Shown here: one piece after another, positions 63,051 to 64,000 of the stretch | Layout: each line of letters opens with the position of its first letter | How positions within the stretch are numbered: the first letter of the stretch is position 1 | Source: Cylindrotheca closterium | Lineage: Eukaryota > Bacillariophyta > Bacillariophyceae > Bacillariales > Bacillariaceae | Direction of reading: 5' to 3' | Length of the DNA: 64,000 bases | Assembly: GCA_933822405.4 (NCBI GenBank) | Contig: CAKOGP040000413.1 | Span: forward strand, 1-64,000 | Translations under genes and position numbers: made by a program | The notes under the pieces: generated by a model | What the model was told of the DNA's origin: nothing | What the model saw: only the letters and a program-made list of their open reading frames with translations | Database searches by the model: none

Positions 63051-63420
63051 CTATGTTTCTCTTGCAACAGCTTCAGTTTGAGTTGGAGCGTTCAATCTTG
63101 GAGCAATCGCATTGAAGTCGATTGACTTTCCATCGCGAATCGATTTCACCATGTCTTCGGAGCACTTCATTCCGGAAGCTTGGATGTAGTCGATCAGCAC
63201 TCTTTCTTCGGCATCTTTGTACGACGATCTTGCCTTTCCATCGTTTTCATCTTTCGTTGAAAATGGATGTTTCACAACTGTTGAACTTGAATTGCTCTTG
63301 AATTTCTGAAGAGTCACACTTCCTCTTCCACCACCGGATGAAGAACGTCCCATCGTCAACGAATCACTCACTCCTTTGTAGATCAGGCAGTGCTGTTCTT
63401 GGCGTATTTTTGTTTTGTTG
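63051..63420 (-). pseudogene. Family C1 Copia Gag N-terminal fragment
   Basis: The minus reading MGRSSSGGGRGSVTLQKFK, then VKHPFSTKDENDGKARSSYKD and IQASGMKCSEDMVKSI matches the Gag start at 30716. It ends at about 63051 without the rest of Gag. At the other side it joins a partial LTR of the same family in the correct orientation. Confidence 0.8.
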
Positions 63421-63435
63421 CCTTTTGTGAGTGAA

Positions 63436-63517
63436 TGTTAGAATAATGCAAAATGTGCTCTATCGTAAATTTGTAATTGACTGTACAACACTTTCACGAC
63501 AATAGTTCTCCTGTGTT
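63436..63517 (-). repeat. Family C1 LTR remnant with internal deletion
   Basis: Reads back from the TCTAACA terminus at 63436 but lacks about 45 bp present in other copies (the GAGTGCCTTTAGCGCTC block), and stops at GTGTTA, where a + strand reverse transcriptase segment begins. Confidence 0.8.
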
Positions 63518-64000
63518 ACCTAACGCTTTCATTCAAACTTATATGCCTGAAGCGAAGGAAGGAGAAGATCGTATCTACATGAAAATCACTGGCATGATGG
63601 TCCAGATATTGATTGACATGGCCCCAGAGTATCGCAAATACGTTGTATTAGAGAACGGAAAGCGAGTAATCTATGTGCGGGTACTACGTGCTATATATGG
63701 GATGTTGCAATCGAGCATCCTATTCTATAATCAGTTTTGAAGTGATTTGGAGGCAAAGGGATTTGTTTTCAATCCGTATGACCCGTGTGCTGCTAACAAA
63801 GTTGTTGATGAAAAACAGCATACTATCAGATTTCATGTTGACGATCTTATGTCAATGGATCCGAAAGTAAATGACTAATTTGCTAAGTGGTTGAACATGA
63901 GATATGGTTCGATCAAGGCATGTACAATCGTCAGAGGAAAGATACACAGATATCTTGGAATGACTTTGGATTTCTTGGTGAAAGGAAAACTCAAGATCCG
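63518..64000 (+). pseudogene. Family C1 Copia reverse transcriptase fragment
   Basis: Matches 33871-34355 closely (PNAFIQTYMPEAKEGEDRIYM, later FHVDDLMS and IVRGKIHRYLGMTL). It keeps TCG in YGMLQSS where the other copy has a TAG, but it is broken by a TGA at about 63736 and by later stops. It starts in the middle of the A-motif block, so the catalytic first Asp is cut off at the junction. The window ends inside it. Confidence 0.85.

Overview
This window looks like eukaryotic nuclear DNA that is mostly transposable elements. The likely source is a diatom, probably a pennate one. That is an inference from three things: Copia-like polyproteins of a diatom type (protease motif DRGANGG), a STELLO-like glycosyltransferase next to a family-2-like glycosyltransferase, and short spliceosomal introns (68 to 86 nt). 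There are no operons, ribosome binding sites, CRISPR arrays or rRNA genes, and I recognised no tRNA genes. A 10-base N run at 36350-36359 shows that the scaffold contains a gap.

Layout. 1-3000: solo or partial LTRs of one Copia family (family C1), a dispersed repeat, a 2-unit tandem repeat and fragments of a coding repeat. 4253-7728 (-): an unrecognised spliced gene whose central part has been amplified into four tandem units of about 653 bp. 7911-8138: a possible glycoside hydrolase family 9 scrap. 10002-21366 (+): a large unrecognised acidic gene ('gene X') carrying in-frame stops and frameshifts. It is split by a 5.9-kb Copia-like element (12132-18026) with 84-bp terminal direct repeats, and 1.13 kb of gene X is duplicated on both sides of the insertion. 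21144-24506 (-): a broken Plavaka/KDZ-like DNA transposase, tail-to-tail with gene X. 24830-28023 (-) and 30130-35779 (+): two decayed family C1 Copia elements in opposite orientation, with a TTTGG-rich palindromic tract between them. 36360-39258 (-): a second Plavaka-like transposase, open over 976 codons but abutting the gap.

39660-45071 (+): a 5'-truncated non-LTR retrotransposon ('LINE A') with a 1535-codon frame covering endonuclease, reverse transcriptase and RNase H. 45124-45900: a second kind of Copia remnant. 46638-58130: a decayed LINE ('LINE B', - strand) that appears to have been opened by at least three later insertions: a 5'-truncated LINE A copy, a stretch holding a 523-bp piggyBac-type MITE with TTAA flanks, and a Gag-like coiled-coil gene in the opposite orientation. 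58133-59960 (-): coiled-coil and Gag-like reading frames upstream of the LINE B endonuclease.

60237-62788 (-): the only pair that looks like ordinary host genes, a glycosyltransferase with one intron and a STELLO/DUF288 glycosyltransferase, 8 nt apart and possibly one transcription unit. 63051-64000: scrambled pieces of family C1 joined head to head.

The genes do not form one pathway. The window records repeated nested insertion, microhomology-type duplication and gene capture around one small host locus. Apart from the glycosyltransferase pair, the best-preserved frames belong to the defective Copia-like element (573 + 851 codons), the second Plavaka-like transposase (976) and LINE A (1535).
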